From Candidatus Nanosynbacter featherlites (GTDB lineage: Bacteria > Patescibacteriota > Saccharimonadia > Saccharimonadales > Saccharimonadaceae): 64,000 nucleotides of DNA. Positions 25,221-31,887 of this stretch are shown here, in pieces. The stretch spans positions 434,001 to 498,000 of the forward strand of contig NZ_CP040004.1 of NCBI RefSeq assembly GCF_005697565.1, written 5' to 3'. The notes below the pieces were generated by a model, which was given only the letters and a program-made list of their open reading frames with translations, was not told the origin of the DNA and did no database searches. Numbering within the stretch: the first letter of the stretch is position 1; each line of letters opens with the position of its first letter. The position numbers and the translations under genes are program-made.

Positions 25221-26237
25221 TTACTCTAATATTACCTGTTCTCTTACCATCGGTGGATCACCCTCGACAGCCACCGCCAATAATCGCATGTCGCATCCTT
25301 CATATTGCGGATGCTTTGCTATGAATAATTCAGCCGCAAAGCGCATTTGCTGCTGTTTTTTGGCGGTAATCGCCCCCAGCCCACCACCAAAGTCATCGTT
25401 TTTTCGATATTTAACCTCAGTAAACCACAGCACGTCATCTTTCACGCTGACAATATCAATTTCGCAGTACCGCGTCCGCCAGTTGCGAGCGATAATCTCA
25501 TGTCCGTCCGCCGCCAGCCAGTCCGCGGCGGCCTGCTCACCCGCGTTGCCAATGTCGCGAGTAGTGGACGTTTCAGCCGAACGCTCACGAGACATCTCCA
25601 GCGGAAATGCGAGTGAAAAGTGTACTCTGACGGAGGACGGTAGCGAACCCGCCTCCATATACTTCTGTAGCGGCGCAAAACTCAACCGATGTAGCGGCGT
25701 CACGCCCAACCGTTCAATCGCCGCACGGTGCTTCGCCACGCCATAGCCAGCATTTGACGCGAAGCCGTACTCTGGATAGACTGCATCTTGCTCGGCCATG
25801 AACTGGTCACGCGCCACCTTGGCGATAATCGACGCCGCCGACACACTAGGAACCAAACCGTCGGCCTTGGCCATCACCGTCACATATTGCTCCAGCGCTG
25901 TATCCGCCAGAAAATTGACCGTCCCGTCAATGATAATTTCATCAAATGCCAAGTTCTTCTCTTTGCACTGCGTCTGAATTTGCTTGACCGCTCGCCGTGT
26001 CGCCAGCCTTAGCGCCTGACTCATGCCAACGTCGTCCAATTCCTTGGCACTCACCCAGCCCAGCGCCCACGCAGCCGCCTGCTCACGAATTACCTTATCC
26101 AGCACCTCGCGGCGTTTTTTAGTTAACTTTTTACTATCATCCAAACCCTCAATCTCAGCACCGCCCAAAATCACTGCGCCAACTACCAGCGGTCCCGCCC
26201 ATGGCCCGCGCCCAACTTCATCAATGCCGAGGATCAT
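25221..26237 (-). CDS. rnhB: Fusion: ribonuclease HII + YraN-type endonuclease-fold domain
   Basis: 338 residues from the ATG 7 nt after TATAAT. Residues 1-~200 are RNase HII: ILGIDEVGRGPWAGPLVVGAVIL with the catalytic Asp-Glu, IIDGTVNFL and VSAASIIAKVARDQFM. Residues ~225-338 are a complete YraN/UPF0102 domain: RDIGNAGEQAAADWLAADGHEIIARNWR, then EIDIVSVKDDVLWFTEVKYR, the acidic E-D-ExK core of the restriction-endonuclease fold. The two are usually separate neighbouring genes. RNase HII removes ribonucleotides from DNA; the YraN role is unclear, but fusion implies a joint task. The linker (~residues 200-225) is charged. No stop or frameshift lies between the halves. Confidence 0.9.
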   Translation of the reverse strand: MILGIDEVGRGPWAGPLVVGAVILGGAEIEGLDDSKKLTKKRREVLDKVIREQAAAWALGWVSAKELDDVGMSQALRLATRRAVKQIQTQCKEKNLAFDEIIIDGTVNFLADTALEQYVTVMAKADGLVPSVSAASIIAKVARDQFMAEQDAVYPEYGFASNAGYGVAKHRAAIERLGVTPLHRLSFAPLQKYMEAGSLPSSVRVHFSLAFPLEMSRERSAETSTTRDIGNAGEQAAADWLAADGHEIIARNWRTRYCEIDIVSVKDDVLWFTEVKYRKNDDFGGGLGAITAKKQQQMRFAAELFIAKHPQYEGCDMRLLAVAVEGDPPMVREQVILE

Positions 26238-26244
26238 ACCCATC

Positions 26245-26250
26245 ATTATA
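26245..26250 (-). promoter_or_regulatory. -10 box of rnhB-yraN (leaderless)
   Basis: Extended -10 TGTTATAAT on the minus strand; the hexamer ends 7 nt before the ATG at 26237. It is divergent from the cassette 2 promoter. Confidence 0.6.
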
Positions 26251-26277
26251 ACAAAAGGTTACGTCCTACACAGAGTA

Positions 26278-26306
26278 TTGACTTATCATAATTTATATGC
26301 TATATT
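26278..26306 (+). promoter_or_regulatory. Promoter of cassette 2
   Basis: -35 TTGACT (26278-26283), 17-bp spacer, -10 TATATT (26301-26306); same class as the other two cassettes. Confidence 0.75.
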
Positions 26307-26323
26307 AATAATGACTTTTCACC

Positions 26324-26369
26324 CAGAAGGCTGTCGTCAAAGGGCGAAAAGCGCCCTTTTAGTCTTCTG
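26324..26369 (+). ncRNA. Nested-hairpin leader of cassette 2
   Basis: Outer stem CAGAAGGCT (26324-26332) pairs with AGTCTTCTG (26361-26369), 9 bp with one G-U. Inner stem AAAGGGCG (26339-26346) pairs with CGCCCTTT (26352-26359) around AAAAG. Compared with cassette 1 the outer stem has a different sequence but still pairs, and the inner A-T closing pair becomes G-C, a compensatory change. Confidence 0.75.
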
Positions 26370-26391
26370 AGTTTTTCCTGAAGGGAGAGTC

Positions 26392-26598
26392 ATGATGAAC
26401 GTTGTCTCTGTTATTGGAATTGTCTTCTACATCCTATCGATGGGTGCCATGTTTTGGTGGCAGGAGAAAAAAATACGGTCACAATATCAGTATATAACGT
26501 TATTGGAGGGGATGGTATTACACTTGTCCCTACACAGGGATATCCTCAGATTTATTGAAAACGGAGAGGAGGAGCTCGAAGAAGAGAGCAAGGGCTAA
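26392..26598 (+). CDS. Cassette 2 ORF, 68-aa single-pass membrane protein
   Basis: I do not recognise this protein. It begins with one hydrophobic segment (VVSVIGIVFYILSMGAMFWW), then a positively charged QEKKIRSQYQY, and ends in a strongly acidic tail (ENGEEELEEESKG). Two adjacent ATG codons (26392 and 26395) follow AAGGGAGAG; either may be used. Topology suggests N-out/C-in by the positive-inside rule. It shares leader and 3' element with the ORFs of cassettes 1 and 3, but no protein similarity. Confidence 0.65.
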   Translation: MMNVVSVIGIVFYILSMGAMFWWQEKKIRSQYQYITLLEGMVLHLSLHRDILRFIENGEEELEEESKG

Positions 26599-26600
26599 CC

Positions 26601-26668
26601 GCCCGCCTAGAGAATAGCTCGCCTTGAGGTTACAGACCTCGGCTTGAGCCTCTCGGCGGGCTATTTTC
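26601..26668 (+). terminator. Conserved 3' element of cassette 2 (two crossing stems)
   Basis: P1: GCCCGCCTAGAG (26601-26612) pairs with CTCTCGGCGGGC (26650-26661), 11 of 12 positions. P2: GAGAATAGC (26610-26618) pairs with GCTATTTTC (26660-26668). Inner hairpin: GAGGT / ACCTC plus GCC / GGC around TACAG. The tail TATTTTCTTTT follows P1. On the opposite strand the element encodes the last residues and the stop codon of the neighbouring membrane-protein gene. Confidence 0.75.
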
Positions 26669-27130
26669 TTTTACAAACCGCCAGCCCATCCAGCCCAGCC
26701 ACACCGTCGCCACGCCCAATGTATTCGCCAAGATATCCCAACTGGTATCATCCAGCGTGATACGCGCTAGCCCTGTCTTCACCATATACAGTTCCGCCAG
26801 TTCGTTGATGCAGCCCAACGCCGACACCAACGCAAACACCGAAAATGCCATTACCAACCAGTGGGATTGCCAGCGCATTGCTAGTACCAGGTACACCCAC
26901 AATAACCCGGTAAACAGTCCACCGCCCACGAAATGCGTGGTAAAACTGGTGTCTCGCCCCTCAATCAGCGGTGACGGCAAATACCACGAGATGAAGAATA
27001 GCACACAAGCGAGGTATAACAGCCAGCGATACTTCTTTTCGTCAGTGAAGCCATGACGGCGCAACACATATGGCACTACACATGCCAAAGTCACGGGAAC
27101 GAACACAGAGATATAATGAAAGATCGACAT
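26630..27130 (-). CDS. Polytopic membrane protein, VanZ/DUF2238-like
   Basis: 166 residues with four or five hydrophobic segments. The second half, GCINELAELYMVKTGLARITLDDTSWDILANTLGVATVWLGW, resembles VanZ/YjdF-type proteins, which carry a DxxxDxxxNxxG motif near the last membrane segment; I see DDTSWDILANTLG. No activity is assigned to most members. The last 13 residues (KENSPPRGSSRGL) are encoded by the antisense strand of the cassette 2 3' element, so the original C-terminus may have been altered. The ATG lies 6 nt after the extended -10 TGGTATAAT. Confidence 0.65.
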   Translation of the reverse strand: MSIFHYISVFVPVTLACVVPYVLRRHGFTDEKKYRWLLYLACVLFFISWYLPSPLIEGRDTSFTTHFVGGGLFTGLLWVYLVLAMRWQSHWLVMAFSVFALVSALGCINELAELYMVKTGLARITLDDTSWDILANTLGVATVWLGWMGWRFVKENSPPRGSSRGL

Positions 27131-27136
27131 ATTGGC

Positions 27137-27142
27137 ATTATA
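27137..27142 (-). promoter_or_regulatory. -10 box of VanZ-like gene (leaderless)
   Basis: Extended -10 TGGTATAAT on the minus strand; the hexamer ends 6 nt before the ATG at 27130. Confidence 0.6.
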
Positions 27143-27146
27143 CCAT

Positions 27147-27173
27147 GAGAAAACCGCCCCCAGAGAGGGCGGT
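27147..27173 (-). terminator. Terminator of rplS
   Basis: On the minus strand ACCGCCC and GGGCGGT form a perfect 7-bp stem followed by TTTTC. It occupies the upstream promoter region of the VanZ-like gene. Confidence 0.75.
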
Positions 27174-27192
27174 CTGTTTACCTCAAAACCAA

Positions 27193-27714
27193 TTACGCTT
27201 CTTTATGGCGAGCTTCTACTTCAGCAGCCTTGGCGTCAAGTTCTGCCTGAGCAGCGTCTTTTTCAGCCTGCTTGGCAGCGGCAGCTTGTGCAGCTTCCTC
27301 TTTCAAGCGTTCAGCTTCTGCTTCAGCCTTGGCGTCGTGCACGTTATTGACAGCCACGCGGTCAAAGTTTTTGGCGGTCAGGCGAGCTGATTTACCAGAA
27401 CGCTTACGTAGGAAGCTGAGGAACTTGCGGCGAACCTTGGCACGGCGGACGATTTCCACCTTTTCAATCAGCGGGCTGTGCAGCAAGAATGATTTTTCCA
27501 CACCAACACCTGAGGCGATTTTACGAACGGTGATGCGTGAGGTGTGCGAGCCTTTGTTGTCAGTGCGGATGACCACACCTTCAAACATCTGGATACGCTC
27601 TTTATTGCCTTCTTTAATCTTCTGGTAAACACGAACAGTGTCACCGCTGCGGGCGTCAACAACTGCTTGCTTTTTCTGTGCTTGATTGACTTTGTTGATT
27701 AGCTCAAAACTCAT
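27193..27714 (-). CDS. rplS: 50S ribosomal protein L19 with long C-terminal extension
   Basis: 173 residues; the conserved L19 core occupies the first ~115 (MFEGVVIRTDNKGSHTSRITVRKIASGVGVEKSFLLHSPLIEKVEIVRRAKVRR). L19 lies at the 30S-50S interface. Beyond the usual end there are ~55 extra residues, Ala/Glu/Lys-rich (AEAEAERLKEEAAQAAAAKQ and so on), predicted to be one long helix. The gene stands alone, with a ~105-nt structured leader upstream and a good terminator. No trmD or rimM lies next to it, unlike the common bacterial arrangement. Confidence 0.93.
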   Translation of the reverse strand: MSFELINKVNQAQKKQAVVDARSGDTVRVYQKIKEGNKERIQMFEGVVIRTDNKGSHTSRITVRKIASGVGVEKSFLLHSPLIEKVEIVRRAKVRRKFLSFLRKRSGKSARLTAKNFDRVAVNNVHDAKAEAEAERLKEEAAQAAAAKQAEKDAAQAELDAKAAEVEARHKEA

Positions 27715-27742
27715 GATATTTCCTATCTTCCAAACCTGTCAC

Positions 27743-27779
27743 GGCTGGCCACGCAGCTGTACCCCTGCGGCTCCACGCC
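27743..27779 (-). promoter_or_regulatory. Structured 5' leader of rplS, possible autoregulatory element
   Basis: On the minus strand GGCGTGG pairs with CCAGCC (one bulge) and encloses GCCGCAG / CTGCGTGGC, giving a compact hairpin of ~37 nt. It lies about 30 nt before the ribosome-binding site in an otherwise AT-rich leader. Ribosomal protein leaders often bind their own product; whether this one binds L19 is not known. Confidence 0.5.
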
Positions 27780-27825
27780 TAACAAAGCTTGAATAATTTA
27801 ACTCTGTACAACTTCAGTATATTTT

Positions 27826-27831
27826 AGCATA
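27826..27831 (-). promoter_or_regulatory. -10 box of rplS
   Basis: TATACT on the minus strand, leaving a leader of ~105 nt that carries the GC-rich hairpin. Confidence 0.55.
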
Positions 27832-27891
27832 GAACATGAAACTATACAAGATGATCTAGCGGTTATAATGGATACCGCGAATTGCTTAATT

Positions 27892-28425
27892 CTACAGATT
27901 CCTCAAAATGGCGTTAATCGATTTCTCTTGACCATAACCAACCCAGATGTCATGGTCGTGATCATCGTCATCATCGTCTAGCTCGACAAAAGTGCTTTGT
28001 TTGGTTACGCCATATTTTTGGCGCAAATCCTGACGGCTATCATAGTCAACCTTCAAAATCTGCACACCAGCTGGTATTGGGCCTTCACGCAACACCTTGT
28101 CAAACGCCTAGCAATCACCACACCACGGAGCATGGAAAAATAGGATTGTCTTCCTGTAGGCATGCTCCATGGTATTGCCGTCGGTATAGTCAGCATAGCG
28201 ACCAGCGTTTGGATTGACTGGCTGTTGCGAACCAGTTGACGGATGAGATTTTGGCTTTTTCTGGGTGTCTGATTGAGATTGGTTAGAAGATTGTCGTGAA
28301 TTATCCTGCCGTACCGCTGATTCATTAGCTGGAGTTTGCAGTCTTAGTAGCCAAATAGCCCCTGCTACACCCACAATAATAACAGCGATTATAATACTTG
28401 TAACAACAATATACTTCTTATTCAT
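27892..28425 (-). pseudogene. Membrane-anchored thioredoxin-like protein interrupted by an in-frame TAG
   Basis: One frame of 178 codons including the final stop. Residues ~5-25 are a membrane anchor, then a Ser/Gln/Asn-rich linker, then FFHAPWCGDC with a thioredoxin CxxC active site. The next codon (28108-28110) is TAG. The same frame continues as AFDKVLREG, QILKVDYDSRQDLRQKYGV and a Thr-Phe segment with an Asp/His-rich stretch, which completes a thioredoxin fold. A CAG-to-TAG change would explain it. The promoter (TGCTATACT, 6 nt before the ATG) is intact, and the second half shows no decay, so the lesion is recent, an error, or read through. Confidence 0.8.
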
Positions 28426-28431
28426 GCAAAT

Positions 28432-28437
28432 AGTATA
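28432..28437 (-). promoter_or_regulatory. -10 box of thioredoxin-like gene (leaderless)
   Basis: Extended -10 TGCTATACT on the minus strand; the hexamer ends 6 nt before the ATG at 28425. Confidence 0.6.
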
Positions 28438-28519
28438 GCAATGGTTATGCTAATTTGTAAGACAATATAAAAACACCCCTCTGACTAGGTATTTAATGGA
28501 GAAAAAGCCCTAGATGGAG

Positions 28520-28525
28520 TACAAT
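28520..28525 (+). promoter_or_regulatory. -10 box of malic enzyme gene (leaderless)
   Basis: TACAAT ends 6 nt before the ATG at 28532. An upstream in-frame ATG at 28514 overlaps the promoter and is unlikely to be used. CTAGG and CCTAG form an inverted pair around 28484-28513 that could be an operator. Confidence 0.55.
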
Positions 28526-28531
28526 AGTAAT

Positions 28532-29665
28532 ATGGATTACAACAAATTAGCACTTGAATTACACGAAAAATATAAGGGCAAAATCACCACCAGTTTGCGT
28601 GACCAGGAGGAGCTGGACCGCGATAAATTGAGCTCATACTACAGCCCGGGAGTGGGTGCGGTCAGCCAAGCAATTGCCGAAAACCCGGCGGACTTGCCAA
28701 AATATACTTGGACGAATAATTTGGTCGGTGTCATCTCTGATGGCTCGGCCATCTTGGGCTTGGGCGATTTGGGGCCAAAAGCCGCCATGCCAGTCATGGA
28801 AGGCAAGGCGCTGTTGTTCAAGCACTTCGCCAATGTCGACGCTGTGCCAGTTGTCCTGGATGTTCACGAACCAGAGGAAATTATCGCTACGATCAAAGCA
28901 ATTGCGCCGAGTTTTGGCGCTATCAACCTGGAGGACATCGCTGCACCAAAGTGTTTTGAGATTGAAGAGCACCTGAAGGCTGAGCTGGACATCCCCGTAT
29001 TTCACGACGACCAGCACGGTACGGCGGTCGTGGTGTTGGCGGGGCTGATCAATGCCGCGAAATTAACCGGACGAAATTTGGCGGACTGTAAATTTGTGGT
29101 CATTGGCGCGGGCGCAGCTGGCACGGCCATCATTAAATTATTGCATCTATACGGCGCAAGGAACATTGTGGCGGTAGATAGCCGCGGCATTGTTGGCTCG
29201 TCTCGCACGGACTTGAATGCGGAAAAAACTGCGCTTCTAGAATACATCGACGCTTCGCAAGCCGGCTCCATCGAAGACGCCATCACTGATGCCGACGTGT
29301 TCATCGGCGTGTCGCGCGCTGGGCTACTCACGCCGGAATTGGTGCAGAAAATGGCTGAGCATCCAATTATCTTTGCCCTGGCCAACCCAGTGCCAGAAAT
29401 CATGCCAGATGTCGCCCGACAAGCCGGTGCCGCTGTTGTCGCCACTGGGCGCAGCGATTTTCCAAACCAAGTCAATAATTCCCTGGCCTTCCCGGGTATC
29501 TTCCGTGGTGCACTAGACAATGGCGTGAAAAAAATCACCGACCAGCACAAACTGGCTGCTGCTGAAGCTTTGGCTGGGTTGGTCGAAAACCCAACTGCTG
29601 ATGAGATCATCCCTTCGCCGTTTGATGAGCGAGTGCCGTCAACCGTTGCTGCAGTGATACAGTAA
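28532..29665 (+). CDS. NAD(P)-dependent malic enzyme
   Basis: 377 residues from MDYNKLALEL, the size of short bacterial malic enzymes without the phosphotransacetylase domain. Conserved: YYSPGVGAVSQAIAENP, SDGSAILGLGDLGPKAAMPVMEGKALLFK, EDIAAPKCFEIEE (metal-binding Glu-Asp) and DIPVFHDDQHGTAVV. The NAD-binding Rossmann loop is VVIGAGAAGTAIIKLL. It oxidatively decarboxylates malate to pyruvate. In this reduced genome it may be a main route to pyruvate and reducing power. It is a single-gene leaderless unit. Confidence 0.93.
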   Translation: MDYNKLALELHEKYKGKITTSLRDQEELDRDKLSSYYSPGVGAVSQAIAENPADLPKYTWTNNLVGVISDGSAILGLGDLGPKAAMPVMEGKALLFKHFANVDAVPVVLDVHEPEEIIATIKAIAPSFGAINLEDIAAPKCFEIEEHLKAELDIPVFHDDQHGTAVVVLAGLINAAKLTGRNLADCKFVVIGAGAAGTAIIKLLHLYGARNIVAVDSRGIVGSSRTDLNAEKTALLEYIDASQAGSIEDAITDADVFIGVSRAGLLTPELVQKMAEHPIIFALANPVPEIMPDVARQAGAAVVATGRSDFPNQVNNSLAFPGIFRGALDNGVKKITDQHKLAAAEALAGLVENPTADEIIPSPFDERVPSTVAAVIQ

Positions 29666-29696
29666 TAAGTCTTTCACTAAAATATATGAGCCGCGC

Positions 29697-31319
29697 CTAA
29701 ATGACGCGGTTCACTTCTTCTATGGTGGTTTCGCCGCGAAGCGCCGCCAGTACGCCAGCCTGCAGCAGCGTAATAGTCCCCTGCTTTTTAGCGACTTCTT
29801 CAATAGCTTCGGCGTGGATATCAACAATGTCTCCACGCAAAAACTTCTGAATTTCTTCGGTCACAATCAGCTGCTCCATCACTGGGATACGCCCCTTATA
29901 GCCAAATGGTGCTTCTGGCGTCGACACTGGTCGCCACAACTTAAATGTGTCCAAATCTGGGCAATCAACCGTGTCAGGAATTCCTTTCAGTGTCTCCTTT
30001 ACCCAACGGCGAGTAGCTTCATCTGGCTCGTATTCTTCTTTACTGTCGTCATGCAGTCGCCTGACCAATCGCTGAGCGATCAGTAGCCGCACCGCCGAGC
30101 TAAAGATAGGATTTTGCCCAATCATATCAATCATACGACTAAACGCTGCCGCTGTTGAATTAGCGTGGAATGAACTCAAGACCAAGTGTCCGGTGATCGA
30201 CGCCTGAATGGCAGTACGCGCCGTCTCATTGTCACGAATCTCACCCACCATCACTACGTCCGGGTCCATACGCAAGACACTGCGAAGACCGTCGGCAAAT
30301 TCCTGCCCAGCCGTGGTGTCAATGGGGATTTGTGTCACGCCAGGAATGGTGTTTTCCACTGGATCTTCCAGGGTGATGATTTTACGGTTAGTGGTATTCA
30401 GTGCGTTCAAAATGCTGTAAAGCGTGGTTGACTTACCAGATCCCGTCGGACCAACCATCAAAACCATACCGCGTGGATGCGAAATAACTTCATCAATTTG
30501 GGCGCGCTCAGCCGGAGTAATACTTAATAGGTCCAGATTTAACATGGCGGTATCAAAGTTAAACAAACGCATCACCACGTCTTGGCCATACACCGTCGGG
30601 ACTGCCTCAACACGCAAGTTCAGCAGATGCGAAGCACCGTCACGATAGATCTCCTGCTGCATGTGTCCAGACTGCGGTTCGGTCGCAGCCGTAGAAATAT
30701 TCGCACGGGAAGCTAAGGTAGCCATGATGACACGGTAGCGGTCACGACTGAGCTCAGCCACTGGGTGCAGTGCGCCATCAACACGCATGCGGATGCGGAT
30801 TGACTCACGCTGATTTTCAATGTGAATGTCGGATGCGCCTAATCTATCAGCTTGATCAACGATATAATTAAAAACATCATTTGAACTGACCGTTGCCAGT
30901 GTTTGGCTCACCTGTTGCAGCGTCTCGCTGTCGCCTTCTTTGGCAATTTCAATGTCATCATAGACGATACTCTTTGGCGGATCGAACCGTAGCATAAATG
31001 AACGAAAAGCCGCGCCTGATATCAAGAAAAAGTGTGCAACTTTACCAACTTCGCGATAATCCTTTGTCATTTTAGCAATCAACGACTGAGGCGTCTGCGA
31101 AGTTACGCCAAAACGGTAGGACAGATCAGTGTCATTGTGCGCTAGGGGGATGATACGCCCTTTGTACATCTCATCAATTGTCAAAATATCTCGTTCCAGC
31201 GGCAAGTCAGCCTCAAAACTGCGGGTATCTAAATATTGCAAGCCTAAAATTGACGCTCGTTTCCTGGTAGCATCTTCGTCTTGCTGGCGACGACGTATTT
31301 GAATAGAATCTTCATCCAT
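29697..31319 (-). CDS. Type IV pilus assembly / type II secretion ATPase (GspE/PilB family)
   Basis: 540 residues from MDEDSIQIRRRQQ, whose ATG lies 7 nt after TGCTATAAT; the open frame extends 52 codons further without support. The N-domain is followed by a GspE core: Walker A GPTGSGKSTTLYSIL, Asp box ITLEDPVENTIPGVTQIPID, Walker B MDPDVVMVGEIRDNETA and His box ITGHLVLSSFHANS. The CxxC zinc pairs of classic PilB are not obvious. It powers pilus extension. No pilC, pilM or pilin genes are adjacent. Type IV pili are used for host attachment and DNA uptake in this group. Confidence 0.9.
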   Translation of the reverse strand: MDEDSIQIRRRQQDEDATRKRASILGLQYLDTRSFEADLPLERDILTIDEMYKGRIIPLAHNDTDLSYRFGVTSQTPQSLIAKMTKDYREVGKVAHFFLISGAAFRSFMLRFDPPKSIVYDDIEIAKEGDSETLQQVSQTLATVSSNDVFNYIVDQADRLGASDIHIENQRESIRIRMRVDGALHPVAELSRDRYRVIMATLASRANISTAATEPQSGHMQQEIYRDGASHLLNLRVEAVPTVYGQDVVMRLFNFDTAMLNLDLLSITPAERAQIDEVISHPRGMVLMVGPTGSGKSTTLYSILNALNTTNRKIITLEDPVENTIPGVTQIPIDTTAGQEFADGLRSVLRMDPDVVMVGEIRDNETARTAIQASITGHLVLSSFHANSTAAAFSRMIDMIGQNPIFSSAVRLLIAQRLVRRLHDDSKEEYEPDEATRRWVKETLKGIPDTVDCPDLDTFKLWRPVSTPEAPFGYKGRIPVMEQLIVTEEIQKFLRGDIVDIHAEAIEEVAKKQGTITLLQAGVLAALRGETTIEEVNRVI

Positions 31320-31326
31320 CACCAAC

Positions 31327-31332
31327 ATTATA
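31327..31332 (-). promoter_or_regulatory. -10 box of pilus ATPase gene (leaderless)
   Basis: Extended -10 TGCTATAAT on the minus strand; the hexamer ends 7 nt before the ATG at 31319. Confidence 0.6.
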
Positions 31333-31359
31333 GCAAAGTGCTTATGATTTAGCGAATGA

Positions 31360-31365
31360 TATAAT
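31360..31365 (+). promoter_or_regulatory. -10 box of the trmH-type gene (leaderless)
   Basis: Extended -10 TGATATAAT; the hexamer ends 6 nt before the ATG at 31372. Divergent from the pilus ATPase promoter. Confidence 0.6.
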
Positions 31366-31371
31366 GAGTTC

Positions 31372-31884
31372 ATGCGACCAGAAATTACGCTTATTTTGCA
31401 CAATATTCGTTCGACGCACAATGTCGGCGCTATCTTTCGTACGGCAGAAGGCCTGGGAGTAAAGCGAATTGTCATCAGTGGCTATACCCCGTTTCCAGAT
31501 TTGACTATCATCAATCAACCAGACCCACGGCTGCCACACCTTGTTGAAAAGATAACCAAGCAAATTCACAAAACAGCATTAGGCGCTGAGCAAATGGTTC
31601 CATTTATGCGCTACGAGACGCTGGAATATTGGCTGGAGGAGAATGAGCGTACTGGCAATCTACCGATTATCGCACTGGAGCAGGCGCCAGATAGTATTTC
31701 GCTGCCAGATTTTACTGCACCAAAAGCGTTCGCGTTATTATTGGGCGAAGAAGTTGACGGCATATCGGCTGAGCATTTAGCGCGTTGCACCGCAACAGTA
31801 GAAATCCCAATGTTTGGCAATAAAGAATCATTCAATGTCAGCGTCGCCTGTGGCATGGCACTATATCAGATGATATGTGGCTGA
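31372..31884 (+). CDS. SpoU/TrmH-family RNA 2'-O-methyltransferase
   Basis: 170 residues, a single SPOUT domain without an extra RNA-binding domain. Motif 1 is LHNIRSTHNVGAIFRTAEGLGV; motifs 2 and 3, which form the SAM-binding knot, are ALLLGEEVDGIS and IPMFGNKESFNVSVACGMALYQM. It methylates ribose 2'-O in tRNA or rRNA; the target cannot be read from the sequence. It is convergent with dnaE, with only three bases between the two stop codons. Confidence 0.9.
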   Translation: MRPEITLILHNIRSTHNVGAIFRTAEGLGVKRIVISGYTPFPDLTIINQPDPRLPHLVEKITKQIHKTALGAEQMVPFMRYETLEYWLEENERTGNLPIIALEQAPDSISLPDFTAPKAFALLLGEEVDGISAEHLARCTATVEIPMFGNKESFNVSVACGMALYQMICG

Positions 31885-31887
31885 TGA

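Noticed and set aside
28108-28110. UAG recoding (as an amino acid) in this genome
   Set aside because: TAG ends the HAD gene, rpe and relA at expected places, so it works as a stop here.
29680-29720. Terminator between malic enzyme and pilus ATPase genes
   Set aside because: CCGCG/CGCGG forms a 5-bp stem with a 9-nt loop and no convincing T tract on either strand.
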